Of a DNA stretch of 64,000 nucleotides, positions 27,718 through 37,271 are shown one piece after another. The position numbers and the translations under genes were made by a program. Under the pieces are notes generated by a model that was not told the DNA's origin, did not search any database, and saw only the letters and a program-made list of their open reading frames with translations. The stretch comes from Acinetobacter wuhouensis (GTDB lineage Bacteria > Pseudomonadota > Gammaproteobacteria > Pseudomonadales > Moraxellaceae): positions 62,001 through 126,000 of the forward strand of contig NZ_CP031716.1 of the NCBI RefSeq assembly GCF_001696605.3. Direction: 5' to 3'. Each line of letters opens with the position of its first letter. Positions within the stretch are counted from its first letter, which is position 1.

Positions 27718-30081
27718 ATGAATAGACATGTTATGAAATTATCTGCTTTAACTTTGGCTGTATTATTTACGCTACCGATGATCAGCCATGCTGAAGTATC
27801 TACAAACATAACTTCACGCGTTCAAACGAGTCAAACCACAGCACCGTTCAAAACGTTATATCAACAAAACTTTGCACAGCAACAATCCATTCCGACGGGT
27901 TGGCGGATTCCTGGTAATAATCCAGGCACTGTTCATGTGGAAAATGGCACATTAAACATCGATGGTCGTGCCAATGCCTCAGCACCAACCACAATTCTAT
28001 TGCCACAAAATTTAGAAAAACAACAAAATTATCGCATTGATTTTGAATTCACTTTAGACCAACCTGTGAATCGTTCACGTTGGGGCAGTGTGATCTATGA
28101 TGTGACAGAAACGCAGGGTGTGATTCCGAACAGTTATTATCAATTTACACTACGTGCTGATACGTCTGCAAAAAATGGGACTGAATTTGGTCGCCGTAAA
28201 AGTAATGGTTCATGGGATGTGATTGAAACCAAAGGCTATTCTGAAAATATACATCCAAATCAGTGGTATAAAGCAAGTATTGTGGTTTCTGGACAACGTG
28301 TACAACATTATTTAAATAATCAACTCATGCAAGACACTGAAATTGAGAAATTATCTGCCAAAGGTGGAATCGGTTTTTCAGCGACGGGCTTAATTCTTAA
28401 AATTAAAAAACTACACGTTTCTGAACAAGTAAGTGCCTTGCCAGAATTAAAAAATAAAGCATCACAAGTTCAAGATATTCCGAGCAATGTCGGTTTAGCC
28501 CCGACCATTATTCAGACGATTGTTAGTGCAAATAGTGCAATGAATATTGCCAATCAACAGTATTATCAACTTGATGCCAATTTAAACTTAATTGATCAAG
28601 CGGGACAGCTTGTAGAACATTTGCAACACTATCTCAACAATCCAAAACGTCAAACTATTGCTGTATTAGAAGTCAAAGATATTCAGGTTCTAGAGGCTTT
28701 AAAATTATTCTCAAAAACACAAGACATTAGCGACATTACCTTATTGTCAAAGAATGAAGAGATTTTGAAATCGGCTCATCAACTGGTCCCTCAAGTCCGT
28801 ACCACTTTAGATCTAAGTGCCGAAAAATTAAAAGATAATCAGCAAACATTATCTAATATTTTACGACGTACCAATCAAGCCTATGCACGAATCGTGATAT
28901 TGCCAGAAAACCTAGCCAATAAATCCAGTATCAGTTTTATTCAACGGCATTTGATGACCGTGTGGATGAAGTCTTCCACCAGCCAAGTACAGGATGTAGC
29001 TTATATTTTAACGTCTGGCGTGAATGGTGTGATCACGACGCAGAGTCCTTTGTTCACGCAAGTTTTACAGCAATTTCCAAAAAATACGTTATTACGCAAA
29101 CCTTTTATTATTGGGCATCGTGGGGTTCCTGATTTAGAAGATGAAAATACCTTAGAAAGTACCAAACATGCGGTAGTATTGGGAGCTGATATTGTTGAAA
29201 ATGATATTTATTTGACTAAAGATCAACAACTTGTAGTGATGCATGATGCGACGGTTGATCGTACGACAACTGCAACGGGCAAGATTGAGGAGATGACACT
29301 TGCTCAAGTAAAACAACTAAAAACCAAAAATAAAGGCTATCAAATCCCAACCTTAGCCGAATATTTTTCAGCATTTAAAAAAAATCCTAACTTTGTATTA
29401 ATGATTGAAATGAAAAGTGCTAACCCTGCTTTAGTTCCTAAAATGCAGGAAGAAATTAAAAAATACCAAGTTGAAAATCAGGTGGTAACGACTTCATTTA
29501 ATACGGCTCAAGTTGCGCGAGCTCAGTCTCAAATTCCAGAGATTTCTCGAGGTTTATTGGTTGGAAATATGCCAAATAGCCGCAGTGTTTTAGCCAATGC
29601 CAAACAGATTAATGCAGATGTTCAAAAATATAATTCGACCTATAATCCAGCGTATCGTGCAGATTTAGTTGCTCTTTTGGAAAATACTAAACATCGTGGT
29701 ATTAGTTTTTGGCCTTGGGCTTTAGATGCGGAAACCTTTAAGAAACTCTATATTGCAGGGACTTATGGGATTACCACTAATTCATCACAGCTTTATTCTA
29801 AATACATCGTTGATATTCAAGCACCGAAAAGTGCTCAAGTTCAAAGGGGGAACCCTGTATCTATGAATGTAGAATTAAAACAACAGGATGGTCAAGAATT
29901 GAATGAAGTGACGGATCATTTTGTTGTTTTAGCGGGTTCGCCACAATATGAGTTTAAAAATGGTCAGTTGTATTTTCTAGAGAAAGGAACTGCTTATATT
30001 TTGGCGGGTTATAAATATCAAATGGATGCACAGAATTATTATCAAATTTTTTCTACACCTGTGAAAGTTACGGTGAAATAG
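27718..30081 (+). CDS. exported multidomain glycerophosphodiester phosphodiesterase-family protein
   Basis: A 787-residue secreted protein with signal peptide ending near ISHAEVS. Residues about 45-240 resemble a concanavalin-like/laminin-G-type beta sandwich (TGWRIPGNNPGTVHVENG). A central region of about 200 residues is unassigned. From about residue 460 there is a GDPD barrel: IIGHRGVPD with a shifted form of the usual HRG-PENT motif (ENTLEST), ENDIYLTKD, VMHDATVDRTT, FVLMIEMKS and the late WPWALD. A short beta domain closes the C-terminus. GDPD enzymes hydrolyse deacylated phospholipids; the catalytic histidines are present. Substrate and location (periplasm or outside) are inferred. Confidence 0.82.
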   Translation: MNRHVMKLSALTLAVLFTLPMISHAEVSTNITSRVQTSQTTAPFKTLYQQNFAQQQSIPTGWRIPGNNPGTVHVENGTLNIDGRANASAPTTILLPQNLEKQQNYRIDFEFTLDQPVNRSRWGSVIYDVTETQGVIPNSYYQFTLRADTSAKNGTEFGRRKSNGSWDVIETKGYSENIHPNQWYKASIVVSGQRVQHYLNNQLMQDTEIEKLSAKGGIGFSATGLILKIKKLHVSEQVSALPELKNKASQVQDIPSNVGLAPTIIQTIVSANSAMNIANQQYYQLDANLNLIDQAGQLVEHLQHYLNNPKRQTIAVLEVKDIQVLEALKLFSKTQDISDITLLSKNEEILKSAHQLVPQVRTTLDLSAEKLKDNQQTLSNILRRTNQAYARIVILPENLANKSSISFIQRHLMTVWMKSSTSQVQDVAYILTSGVNGVITTQSPLFTQVLQQFPKNTLLRKPFIIGHRGVPDLEDENTLESTKHAVVLGADIVENDIYLTKDQQLVVMHDATVDRTTTATGKIEEMTLAQVKQLKTKNKGYQIPTLAEYFSAFKKNPNFVLMIEMKSANPALVPKMQEEIKKYQVENQVVTTSFNTAQVARAQSQIPEISRGLLVGNMPNSRSVLANAKQINADVQKYNSTYNPAYRADLVALLENTKHRGISFWPWALDAETFKKLYIAGTYGITTNSSQLYSKYIVDIQAPKSAQVQRGNPVSMNVELKQQDGQELNEVTDHFVVLAGSPQYEFKNGQLYFLEKGTAYILAGYKYQMDAQNYYQIFSTPVKVTVK

Positions 30082-30120
30082 AAGAGATACAGTTGGTTTG
30101 TATGTGATTTAAAATAGCAA

Positions 30121-30144
30121 GGAGAGCACTTAAAAGTGCTCTCC
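30121..30144. terminator. intrinsic terminator between GDPD gene and glmS
   Basis: GGAGAGCACT (30121-30130) pairs perfectly with AGTGCTCTCC (30135-30144) around a 4-base loop. It lies between convergent genes and ends the ribB-glmS transcript on the minus strand. Confidence 0.75.
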
Positions 30145-30173
30145 TATACAAATAAATTGGTATAAGTTATTGA

Positions 30174-32012
30174 TTATTCTACAGTTACGGATTTTGCGAG
30201 ATTTCGTGGTTGGTCAACATCTGTACCACGAAGTACTGCAACATGATAAGAAAGCAACTGAACTGGAACACTATAAACAATTGGTGCTAACCAAGTATTT
30301 ACAGTCGGTACATGCACGACATGTTGACGGTCTTGGTTTTTGATTCCACTGTTTTCATCCGCGAAAACAAATAATTCGCCACCACGTGCTTGTACTTCTT
30401 CCATGTTTGATTTGAGTTTATCTAACATGTCATCTTTCGGTGCAAGAATTACTACAGGCATGTCATTGTCTACTAATGCAAGTGGACCATGCTTCAGTTC
30501 ACCCGCAGCATAACCTTCTGCATGGATATATGAAATCTCTTTTAATTTCAATGCACCTTCAAGTGCAATCGGGAACTCTGTGCCACGACCTAAGAATAGG
30601 CAATGTTGCTTTTCTTTAAACAGTTCAGAAAGACGTAAAATAGCTTTATCACCTTGCAATGTATCCAAAATGACTTTTGGCAAGTGCCATAAAGCTGAGG
30701 TGATTTCTGTAATTCGTTCTTCAGAAATTGTTTGCTTCACTTGACCTAATTTTAGAGTCAGCAACATTAATGCTGCAAGTTGGGTGGTAAATGCTTTAGT
30801 AGAAGCCACACCAATTTCAGGACCTGCAAGCGTCAATAAATGGTGATTAGTTTCACGTACCATTGATGATGTTGCAACATTACAAATGGTCATCGTACTG
30901 ATATTTAAGCCTTTTGCTTTAGCACGCTTTTGAGTATCACGTAGTGCAGCTAAAGTATCCGCAGTTTCCCCAGATTGTGAAATACAAACGTAAAGCGTAT
31001 TACCAACAATCACTGGTGAGCGATAACGGAACTCGCTAGCAATTTCGACTTGGCAAGGTAAGTCGATCAGCTGCTCTAACCAATATTTAGCAATCATCCC
31101 AGCATGGTAACTGGTACCACATGCAAGAACTTGTACTTGCTGAATATTTTTAAAATCTAACTCTGCATTTTTTAAGAAGTCATCACGTAAAGCATTGCCA
31201 TTTAAAGCTTGGGAAATGGTTTGCTGAATGGCTTCTGGTTGCTCGTAAATTTCTTTAAGCATGTAGTGCTTATATTCGCCTTTAGACGCATTACTTATAG
31301 TTGCATCTAGCTCTTTGACTGGGCGTTCTACAGCTTGACCATTTACAAATACTTCAATTGAACTACGGGTTAAACGTGCAATATCGCCTTCTTCAAGGTA
31401 CATAAAGCGATTCGTCACAGGTAATAGTGCGAGTTGATCAGAACTGATGAAGTTTTCACCAATGCCCAAACCAATGACCAATGGCGATCCTTCACGCACC
31501 GCGATCAATTCATCTGGATGATCAGTATGTACGATACCTAAGGCATACGCACCTTTGAGTTGTGGAACCACTTGTTCAACTGCTTTGAGTAGATCAGGTG
31601 TAGATTTCAAAGCTTCATGCACTAAATGTGCAACCACTTCTGTATCAGTCTGTGAGGTAAACACATAACCAAGGGCTTCGAGATCGTCTTTAAGCTCTTG
31701 ATAATTTTCGATAATACCATTATGAACTACAGCTACATTACTTGAAATATGCGGGTGCGCATTATTTTCAGTTGGTTTACCATGGGTCGCCCAACGGGTA
31801 TGTGCGATCCCCAAAGAACCTAAAATATTAGACTCAGAAACCGCTTGTTCAAGGTTTGCAACTTTACCGACACGACGTTCACGTAAAATTTGACCATGAT
31901 CGACCAATGCAACACCAGCAGAGTCATAACCACGGTATTCAAGGCGTTTTAAGCCTTCGATTAAAATATTTGTAATGCTACGTTCAGCAACGCCACCAAC
32001 AATTCCGCACAT
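30174..32012 (-). CDS. glmS: glutamine-fructose-6-phosphate aminotransferase
   Basis: Makes glucosamine-6-phosphate, the first committed step to UDP-GlcNAc for peptidoglycan and LPS. The 612-residue protein (E. coli 609) starts MCGIVGG, exposing the catalytic Cys after Met removal in the class II glutaminase domain. Two SIS sugar-isomerase domains follow, with ACGTSYHAG and SQSGETADT. It ends DVDQPRNLAKSVTVE, the conserved C-terminal tail. Start ATG 32012 lies 12 bp after glmU, so the two are one transcript. No ribozyme of the Gram-positive type is expected or seen. Confidence 0.98.
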   Translation of the reverse strand: MCGIVGGVAERSITNILIEGLKRLEYRGYDSAGVALVDHGQILRERRVGKVANLEQAVSESNILGSLGIAHTRWATHGKPTENNAHPHISSNVAVVHNGIIENYQELKDDLEALGYVFTSQTDTEVVAHLVHEALKSTPDLLKAVEQVVPQLKGAYALGIVHTDHPDELIAVREGSPLVIGLGIGENFISSDQLALLPVTNRFMYLEEGDIARLTRSSIEVFVNGQAVERPVKELDATISNASKGEYKHYMLKEIYEQPEAIQQTISQALNGNALRDDFLKNAELDFKNIQQVQVLACGTSYHAGMIAKYWLEQLIDLPCQVEIASEFRYRSPVIVGNTLYVCISQSGETADTLAALRDTQKRAKAKGLNISTMTICNVATSSMVRETNHHLLTLAGPEIGVASTKAFTTQLAALMLLTLKLGQVKQTISEERITEITSALWHLPKVILDTLQGDKAILRLSELFKEKQHCLFLGRGTEFPIALEGALKLKEISYIHAEGYAAGELKHGPLALVDNDMPVVILAPKDDMLDKLKSNMEEVQARGGELFVFADENSGIKNQDRQHVVHVPTVNTWLAPIVYSVPVQLLSYHVAVLRGTDVDQPRNLAKSVTVE

Positions 32013-32024
32013 CGTTATATCCTC

Positions 32025-33389
32025 TTATTTCGTAGTCTTTTGGGGACGTTGATAATTTTCTTTAGAAATTTGTTTTGCACGTTCAAATGCAAGGCTATTG
32101 TCAGCAACATCATGCGTAATTACTGAGCCTGCACCTGTTGTTGCACCATTGCCAATTTTTACAGGGGCAACCAATGAGTTATTAGTGCCGACAAAAGCAT
32201 TGTCACCAATGATCGTTTTGTGTTTATTGGCACCATCATAGTTACAGGTAATGGTACCTGCACCAATATTCGACTCAGCACCGATTTCTGCATCACCTAA
32301 GTAGGCAAAATGGTTGGCTTTCGATGCATGACCAATCGAAGTATTTTTCACTTCTACAAAGTTACCGATATGTACTTCATTCGCCAGTTTTGCACCAGGA
32401 CGTAAGCGGGCAAATGGACCAATTTGTACATTTTCACCGACAACAGCATTGTCAAACACGCTATACGGTTGAACTTTAGTACCTGCAGCAATTTTGGTAT
32501 TTTTAATCACACAGCCTGCACCAATTTCAACATTGTCACCAAATTCACAAACACCTTCGATGATGACATTGATGTCGATTCGTACATCTTGACCGACATT
32601 GAGTTGACCACGTAAGTCAAAACGAGAAGGGTCTATTAAATGCACTCCTTGTTGCATTAATTTCTTTGCTTGATAATTTTGAAATTCGCGTTCTAAAGCA
32701 GCAAGTTGAATGCGGTCATTGACACCTTCAACTTCAAAAGCAAGTTCAGGTTGAATCGAAGCGATTTCCATCCCATCTGCCAAAGCCATTGCCACGATAT
32801 CGGTCAGGTAATATTCACCTTGCGCATTATCATTGCTGAGTTTAGGCAACCATTCATGCAATTTGGCATTGCTGACACAGTAGATTCCTGTGTTAATTTC
32901 TTTGATTTGACGCTGTTCTTCTGAAGCATCTTTATGTTCAACAATGGCTTGAATTTTACCGTCTTTGCGTACAATACGACCGTAACCTGTTGAATCATCC
33001 AAGGTTAAAGTGACTAGACCAATACCTGTTGCAGTAGAGGCATCGACTAATTTTTGCAAGGTGCTTTGCTGTACACAAGGTACATCACCTGACAGAATCA
33101 GGGAAATTCCATCTTGTGGTAATACAGGCAAAGTCACTTTAACGGCATGGCCTGTACCGAGTTGTTCTGTTTGTTCAACCCATTCTACATTTTCGTTGGC
33201 AAAGGCATTTTGAACTAGATCACCGCCGTGACCAAAGATTGTTATAATATTTTTTGCTTGTAATTGTTTTGCTGTTTCAATCACATGACCAAGTAAAGGA
33301 CGACCTGCTAAAGGTTGAAGTACCTTCGGTAAGCTAGAACGCATACGCGTACCTTTACCTGCAGCAAGAATGATCACCGTCGTTGACAT
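32025..33389 (-). CDS. glmU: bifunctional GlmU: GlcN-1-P acetyltransferase / GlcNAc-1-P uridyltransferase
   Basis: Produces UDP-GlcNAc in two steps. The 454-residue product (E. coli 456) has the N-terminal nucleotidyltransferase motif [17 protein letters not shown] at residues 8-24, a linker helix around residue 230, and a left-handed beta-helix of hexapeptide repeats from about 250. The catalytic and acetyl-CoA motifs include [12 protein letters not shown] and [16 protein letters not shown] 33389. It lies 20 bp after pgpA and 12 bp before glmS on the same strand. Confidence 0.98.
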   Translation of the reverse strand: MSTTVIILAAGKGTRMRSSLPKVLQPLAGRPLLGHVIETAKQLQAKNIITIFGHGGDLVQNAFANENVEWVEQTEQLGTGHAVKVTLPVLPQDGISLILSGDVPCVQQSTLQKLVDASTATGIGLVTLTLDDSTGYGRIVRKDGKIQAIVEHKDASEEQRQIKEINTGIYCVSNAKLHEWLPKLSNDNAQGEYYLTDIVAMALADGMEIASIQPELAFEVEGVNDRIQLAALEREFQNYQAKKLMQQGVHLIDPSRFDLRGQLNVGQDVRIDINVIIEGVCEFGDNVEIGAGCVIKNTKIAAGTKVQPYSVFDNAVVGENVQIGPFARLRPGAKLANEVHIGNFVEVKNTSIGHASKANHFAYLGDAEIGAESNIGAGTITCNYDGANKHKTIIGDNAFVGTNNSLVAPVKIGNGATTGAGSVITHDVADNSLAFERAKQISKENYQRPQKTTK

Positions 33390-33409
33390 AACACACCCTA
33401 GAGTTTGGC

Positions 33410-33931
33410 TTAAGCCATATTAAAATATAAATAAATCAGTATACAAATCGCTGCCCAGAAGCCTGCAATAATGTCATCGAACATGATGCCAAAGCCACCA
33501 TCGACTTTTTGATCAATGACACGAATTGGCCAAGGTTTCCAAACATCAAATAAACGGAACAATGCAAAACCGGCCAATACCCAAATCCAGCTCATTTGTC
33601 CAAAATAAATCAGAGGAAGAAGGGTGATTGATTGTCCTGCAAATTCATCCCAAACAATACGCCCATCATCATGTACATGGATGATGTCAGCTGTTTTGCC
33701 ACAAATCCAAATTCCGACCAGTGACATGATCAATATCGCTAAAATGGAGGCATAAAAACCAATTGCAAGCCAAATGGGAACGAATAATAAGGCGAATGCT
33801 GAACCAAACGTACCTGGCGCTTTAGGTGCTAAACCAGAACCAAAACCTACACCACAAAAGACGATGCAACGTTCAGCCCAAGTCATATTTTTAAAGACGA
33901 TTGGAGGTTTATGCAAAATGTTGATATCCAT
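33410..33931 (-). CDS. pgpA: phosphatidylglycerophosphatase A
   Basis: Dephosphorylates phosphatidylglycerophosphate to phosphatidylglycerol in the inner membrane. The 173-residue product has [16 protein letters not shown] near residue 30, DEFAGQ near 95 and a C-terminal [18 protein letters not shown], all diagnostic of PgpA, with about four membrane segments. The chosen ATG 33931 overlaps the end of thiL by 23 bp; an internal ATG at 33886 is an alternative. Coupling to thiL by overlap is common in gammaproteobacteria. Confidence 0.93.
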   Translation of the reverse strand: MDINILHKPPIVFKNMTWAERCIVFCGVGFGSGLAPKAPGTFGSAFALLFVPIWLAIGFYASILAILIMSLVGIWICGKTADIIHVHDDGRIVWDEFAGQSITLLPLIYFGQMSWIWVLAGFALFRLFDVWKPWPIRVIDQKVDGGFGIMFDDIIAGFWAAICILIYLYFNMA

Positions 33932-34826
33932 TTAAATGAAGAGGATGATCTAAGCCATCTTTTTCAAAGACTAATCCGCGTTGTTGAGTAATTTCACCGA
34001 TGATTGTAGTTTTTACATTCGGCTGTAATTGCAAAAGTTTTTGGTAGTTTTGCATTGTTATTGTAAAGCATAACTCATAATCATCACCACCCGCTAAGGC
34101 ATATTTCCATCGCTGATTGTTATCTAAATCCCTTAAAGCATTATTAATAGGGAGTTGATCTAGCTGAATTTTTGCACCGACATCAGATGCATTTAATATA
34201 TGGCCTAAATCTTGAGCTAAACCATCTGAAACGTCAATCATACTTGAGGCTAAACCCTTAAGCATGTTGCCTAATTCACAGCGTGGAGTTGGGTAGTCTA
34301 AGCGTTGTTGTAATGGATGACCTAAATGTTGCAAAGCAAAAGCTGCATCGCCAACTGAACCACTGACCACAATCAGATCACCAACTTGTGCACCTGAACG
34401 TGTCACAGCTTTGCCTGTTTCAATCCAACCGAGTGCTGTCACACTGAGGGTCAAATGTGGACTTTGCGTGGTATCGCCACCAATTAAACGTACCCCAAAT
34501 TGATCGCAACAATCATATAAACCCTGACTAAAATCTTTCAGCCAGTCATGATCAATTTGGGGTAGGCTCAATGCCAGAAGAATACTGTGTGGTTTGGCTC
34601 CCATTGCAGCAATGTCAGATAAATTGACAGCAACAGATTTCCAGCCAATGGCATGTGGGGATGTATCGAGCGGGAAATGTCGTCCAGCGACCAAAGTATC
34701 TGCACAAATCACCAGCTGATGATTTCGCGGAGGGGTGAGCAGGGCTGAGTCATCGCCGACCCCCAAATCTACGTCAGTATTATTTCGACGATTGAAATAG
34801 GTTTCAATAATTGAAAACTCAGCCAT
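33909..34826 (-). CDS. thiL: thiamine-monophosphate kinase
   Basis: Phosphorylates thiamine monophosphate to the active diphosphate. The 305-residue protein has the PurM-like fold signatures GVGDDSALLTPP near residue 22, IGGDTTQSPHLTLSVTALG near 115, SMIDVSDGLAQDLGHI near 195 and GGDDYELCF near 250. ATG 34826 is 11 bp after nusB. It sits in the rib-nusB-thiL-pgpA order typical of gammaproteobacteria. There is no thiamine riboswitch in front, consistent with it being in the middle of an operon. Confidence 0.96.
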   Translation of the reverse strand: MAEFSIIETYFNRRNNTDVDLGVGDDSALLTPPRNHQLVICADTLVAGRHFPLDTSPHAIGWKSVAVNLSDIAAMGAKPHSILLALSLPQIDHDWLKDFSQGLYDCCDQFGVRLIGGDTTQSPHLTLSVTALGWIETGKAVTRSGAQVGDLIVVSGSVGDAAFALQHLGHPLQQRLDYPTPRCELGNMLKGLASSMIDVSDGLAQDLGHILNASDVGAKIQLDQLPINNALRDLDNNQRWKYALAGGDDYELCFTITMQNYQKLLQLQPNVKTTIIGEITQQRGLVFEKDGLDHPLHLNGYQHFA

Positions 34827-34837
34827 GTAAAAACAAC

Positions 34838-35287
34838 TTATTTCGCTTGTTGCTTTTCTGCATCACGGAGGCTCGTTGCTAAACGGTCTAATACACCATT
34901 GATGTATTTGTGACTGTCTGCACCACCGAAGTGTTTTGCCAGTTCAATGGCTTCATCAAGTACGACACGGTATGGGATTTCAAGATGATCCTTGAGTTCA
35001 TACGCGCCTAAACGTAATGTAGCAAGTTCGACACCATCCAATGCTTCGATCTCACGATCTAGAACTGGAATCAGTAAAGCATCCAATGCTTCATGATTTG
35101 CAATCACAGCAGTGAGCAACTCATGATAATAGCCGAGATCCACTTTATGCATCGCATTGTCAGCACGTGTACGTGCTTCGATTTCATGCACTGGGTTGTG
35201 GCTCATTTGCCATTCATAAATCCCTTGTACAGCAAAACGACGAGCTTTACGTTTTGCTGCATAAGTAGCTTGGAGTGTTTGCGACAT
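34838..35287 (-). CDS. nusB: transcription antitermination factor NusB
   Basis: Small helical RNA-binding protein that with NusE binds boxA in rRNA operons to prevent early termination. The 149-residue product has an N-terminal arginine-rich stretch ([19 protein letters not shown]) and the central helices ending in [30 protein letters not shown], read in parts, which are hallmarks of NusB. ATG 35287 is three bases from the end of the lumazine synthase gene, so translation is tightly coupled. Confidence 0.96.
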   Translation of the reverse strand: MSQTLQATYAAKRKARRFAVQGIYEWQMSHNPVHEIEARTRADNAMHKVDLGYYHELLTAVIANHEALDALLIPVLDREIEALDGVELATLRLGAYELKDHLEIPYRVVLDEAIELAKHFGGADSHKYINGVLDRLATSLRDAEKQQAK

Positions 35288-35290
35288 GCT

Positions 35291-35761
35291 TTAAATTGCC
35301 TTTAACAGGTTAACCATTTCAATAGCAGTAAGGGCAGCTTCACCACCTTTATTACCTGCTTTTGTACCAGAGCGTTCAATCGCCTGTTCAATACTGTCAG
35401 TCGTCAATACGCCATTGATTACAGGTAAGCCAGTGTCTAAACCAACTACACCTAAACCTTTAGCACATTCACCTGCAACGAAGTCGAAATGTGGTGTACT
35501 ACCACGAATCACTGCGCCAAGTGCGATGACTGCATCGAATTTACCAGAGGCAGCTAATTTTTTAGCGACTACAGGTAGTTCCCATGCACCTGGTGCATGA
35601 ACGACAGTGATATTATCGTCGCTTACACCATGGCGATGCAATGTATCAATTGCACCTTCTAATAAATGTTCAACAACAAAGCTGTTAAAACGACCAACTA
35701 AAATCGCGTAACGGTCTTCGCTTGCGAGATGTAATAAACCTTCAATTCGGCGAATCGCCAT
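35291..35761 (-). CDS. ribH: 6,7-dimethyl-8-ribityllumazine synthase
   Basis: Penultimate enzyme of riboflavin synthesis, condensing the DHBP product of ribB with the pyrimidine intermediate. The 156-residue protein has [11 protein letters not shown] near residue 54 and GSTPHFDFV with the catalytic histidine near 89, as in icosahedral lumazine synthases. ATG 35761. It lies 82 bp downstream of ribB and three bases before nusB, on the same strand. The gene is also called ribE in some genomes. Confidence 0.96.
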   Translation of the reverse strand: MAIRRIEGLLHLASEDRYAILVGRFNSFVVEHLLEGAIDTLHRHGVSDDNITVVHAPGAWELPVVAKKLAASGKFDAVIALGAVIRGSTPHFDFVAGECAKGLGVVGLDTGLPVINGVLTTDSIEQAIERSGTKAGNKGGEAALTAIEMVNLLKAI

Positions 35762-35843
35762 AGCAACCTCGATGTATTTAATAGTGAAGTTATTTATTCA
35801 CCGCTACTTATTTCATAAAAAAGAAGTAGGGGCGATCAAAAAA

Positions 35844-36965
35844 TTATTGCGCTGTTTTGTTGTCAGCAGTGATGTATTCCACCACTTCTAAATTAAAGCC
35901 TGATAATGCATTAAAACGTAATGGTGAGCTGAGAAGCTTCATTTTCTCTACACCAAGATCACGTAAAATTTGTGCACCCACACCAATGGTTTGATATTGT
36001 TGTGAAAGTGCAGCATTTGATTTGGTTGGTTTTGGCTTGCCTAGGTTTTCAAGTGCAGGACCGAGGTCTGTCAGATGACGTTGACCAATCCAGACTAAAA
36101 CACCACGATCACTTTCAGCAACCGTCTTAAGTGCTTTGTCCAAGTTCCAAGCTGCTTCACCATCTTGCTTATTCAATTTGAGCAAGTCACGTGCAGGATT
36201 AAAACCATGTACACGAACAGTGGTCACGCCTTCTTTAGGCTCGCCTTTGACTAAGGCCAAATGAATATCTGGATTACCAATTTCGCGATAACGGTATAGT
36301 TCAAAAGTACCGTATTCTGTGTCGATGCTTTGTTGATCAATGCGTTCAACAGTTTGCTCATTGGTCATACGATAATGAATCAAATCCGCAATCGTACCAA
36401 TTTTTAAACCATGCTTTTCTGCAAATACTTCAAGGTCTGGACGACGTGCCATCGAACCATCTTCATTGATAATTTCGCAAATGACAGAAGCAGGTTCTAG
36501 ACCCGCCAAACGTGATAAATCACAGCCAGCTTCAGTATGACCTGCGCGATGTAATACACCACCAGGTTGAGCCATCAATGGGAAAATATGACCGGGTTGC
36601 ACGATGTCAGCAGGTTTTGCATGCGCAGCGACTGCTGTTTGAATGGTATGTGCACGTTCTGCCGGTGAAATACCCGTAGAAATACCGTTTGCTGCTTCAA
36701 TTGAAAGCGTGAAATTTGTACCGTGTTGTGCACCATTGCTATCTACCATTAATGGCAAATCGAGTTGTTTACAGCGTTCACGGCTTAAAGTTAAACAAAC
36801 TAGACCACGAGCATGGGTGATCATAAAGTTGATGTCTTCAGGACGTACGTGTGTTGCAGCAATGACTAAATCGCCTTCATTTTCACGATCTTCATCATCC
36901 ATCAGGATAACCATTTTCCCTGCACGGATGTCTGCTACAAGCTCTTCAACGGTATTGAGCGGCAT
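35844..36965 (-). CDS. ribB: 3,4-dihydroxy-2-butanone-4-phosphate synthase with degenerate GTP cyclohydrolase II-like domain (RibBX type)
   Basis: Residues 1-200 are a complete DHBP synthase: MDDEDRENEGDLVIAAT near 22 carries the acidic active-site loop and GHTEAGCDLSRLAG near 145 the substrate motif. Residues about 205-370 follow the GTP cyclohydrolase II fold, but the three zinc cysteines are absent. Where active enzymes have the Cys-containing segment, this one reads VRVHGFNPARDLL, and no CDCG follows. The C-terminal half is therefore predicted not to open GTP, and a separate ribA must exist elsewhere. ATG 36965 follows AAAGG; an in-frame TTG is one codon upstream. No FMN riboswitch precedes it. 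Confidence 0.95.
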   Translation of the reverse strand: MPLNTVEELVADIRAGKMVILMDDEDRENEGDLVIAATHVRPEDINFMITHARGLVCLTLSRERCKQLDLPLMVDSNGAQHGTNFTLSIEAANGISTGISPAERAHTIQTAVAAHAKPADIVQPGHIFPLMAQPGGVLHRAGHTEAGCDLSRLAGLEPASVICEIINEDGSMARRPDLEVFAEKHGLKIGTIADLIHYRMTNEQTVERIDQQSIDTEYGTFELYRYREIGNPDIHLALVKGEPKEGVTTVRVHGFNPARDLLKLNKQDGEAAWNLDKALKTVAESDRGVLVWIGQRHLTDLGPALENLGKPKPTKSNAALSQQYQTIGVGAQILRDLGVEKMKLLSSPLRFNALSGFNLEVVEYITADNKTAQ

Positions 36966-37220
36966 CAACCTTCACCTTTTTGTTCTGTCGTATGACATTT
37001 TCGTTTAATTGATTCGGCACATAGTTTACGTGTTTTTACGTATTTTGCCTATGTTAATCATCTTCCTTTGCGCTACATAGTTATACACAAGCTTGTAGGG
37101 GTATGAAAAGAGAAGAAAAATTGATTTGAGTTAATTTTGTATAAAGTTTCAACATTCATAGCGATAAATTTAAGATTAACTTATGAGAAATTTCTCGTAA
37201 TAGATATTTCTCACAATAAA
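36966..37220. other. intergenic region upstream of ribB
   Basis: No gene is visible between ribB and the terminator of the SMP-like gene. I looked for the conserved FMN riboswitch segments and did not find them. The region presumably holds the promoter of the ribB-glmS gene block. Confidence 0.6.
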
Positions 37221-37254
37221 AAAGCCCTCAAGCAATTAAAATGTTGAGGGCTTT
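37221..37254 (-). terminator. intrinsic terminator of the SMP-like gene
   Basis: AAAGCCCTCAA (37221-37231) pairs perfectly with TTGAGGGCTTT (37244-37254) across a 12-base loop. On the minus strand it runs into a T tract. It lies 17 bases past the stop. Confidence 0.85.
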
Positions 37255-37271
37255 GGCACGATCGATTTATT

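Noticed and set aside
30174..30200. glmS ribozyme-type control
   Set aside because: That element is known from Gram-positive bacteria and would lie before the gene, where only 12 bases separate glmU and glmS.
36966..37271. Possible FMN riboswitch upstream of ribB
   Set aside because: The conserved purine-rich segments of the FMN aptamer are not present in either orientation that would serve ribB.
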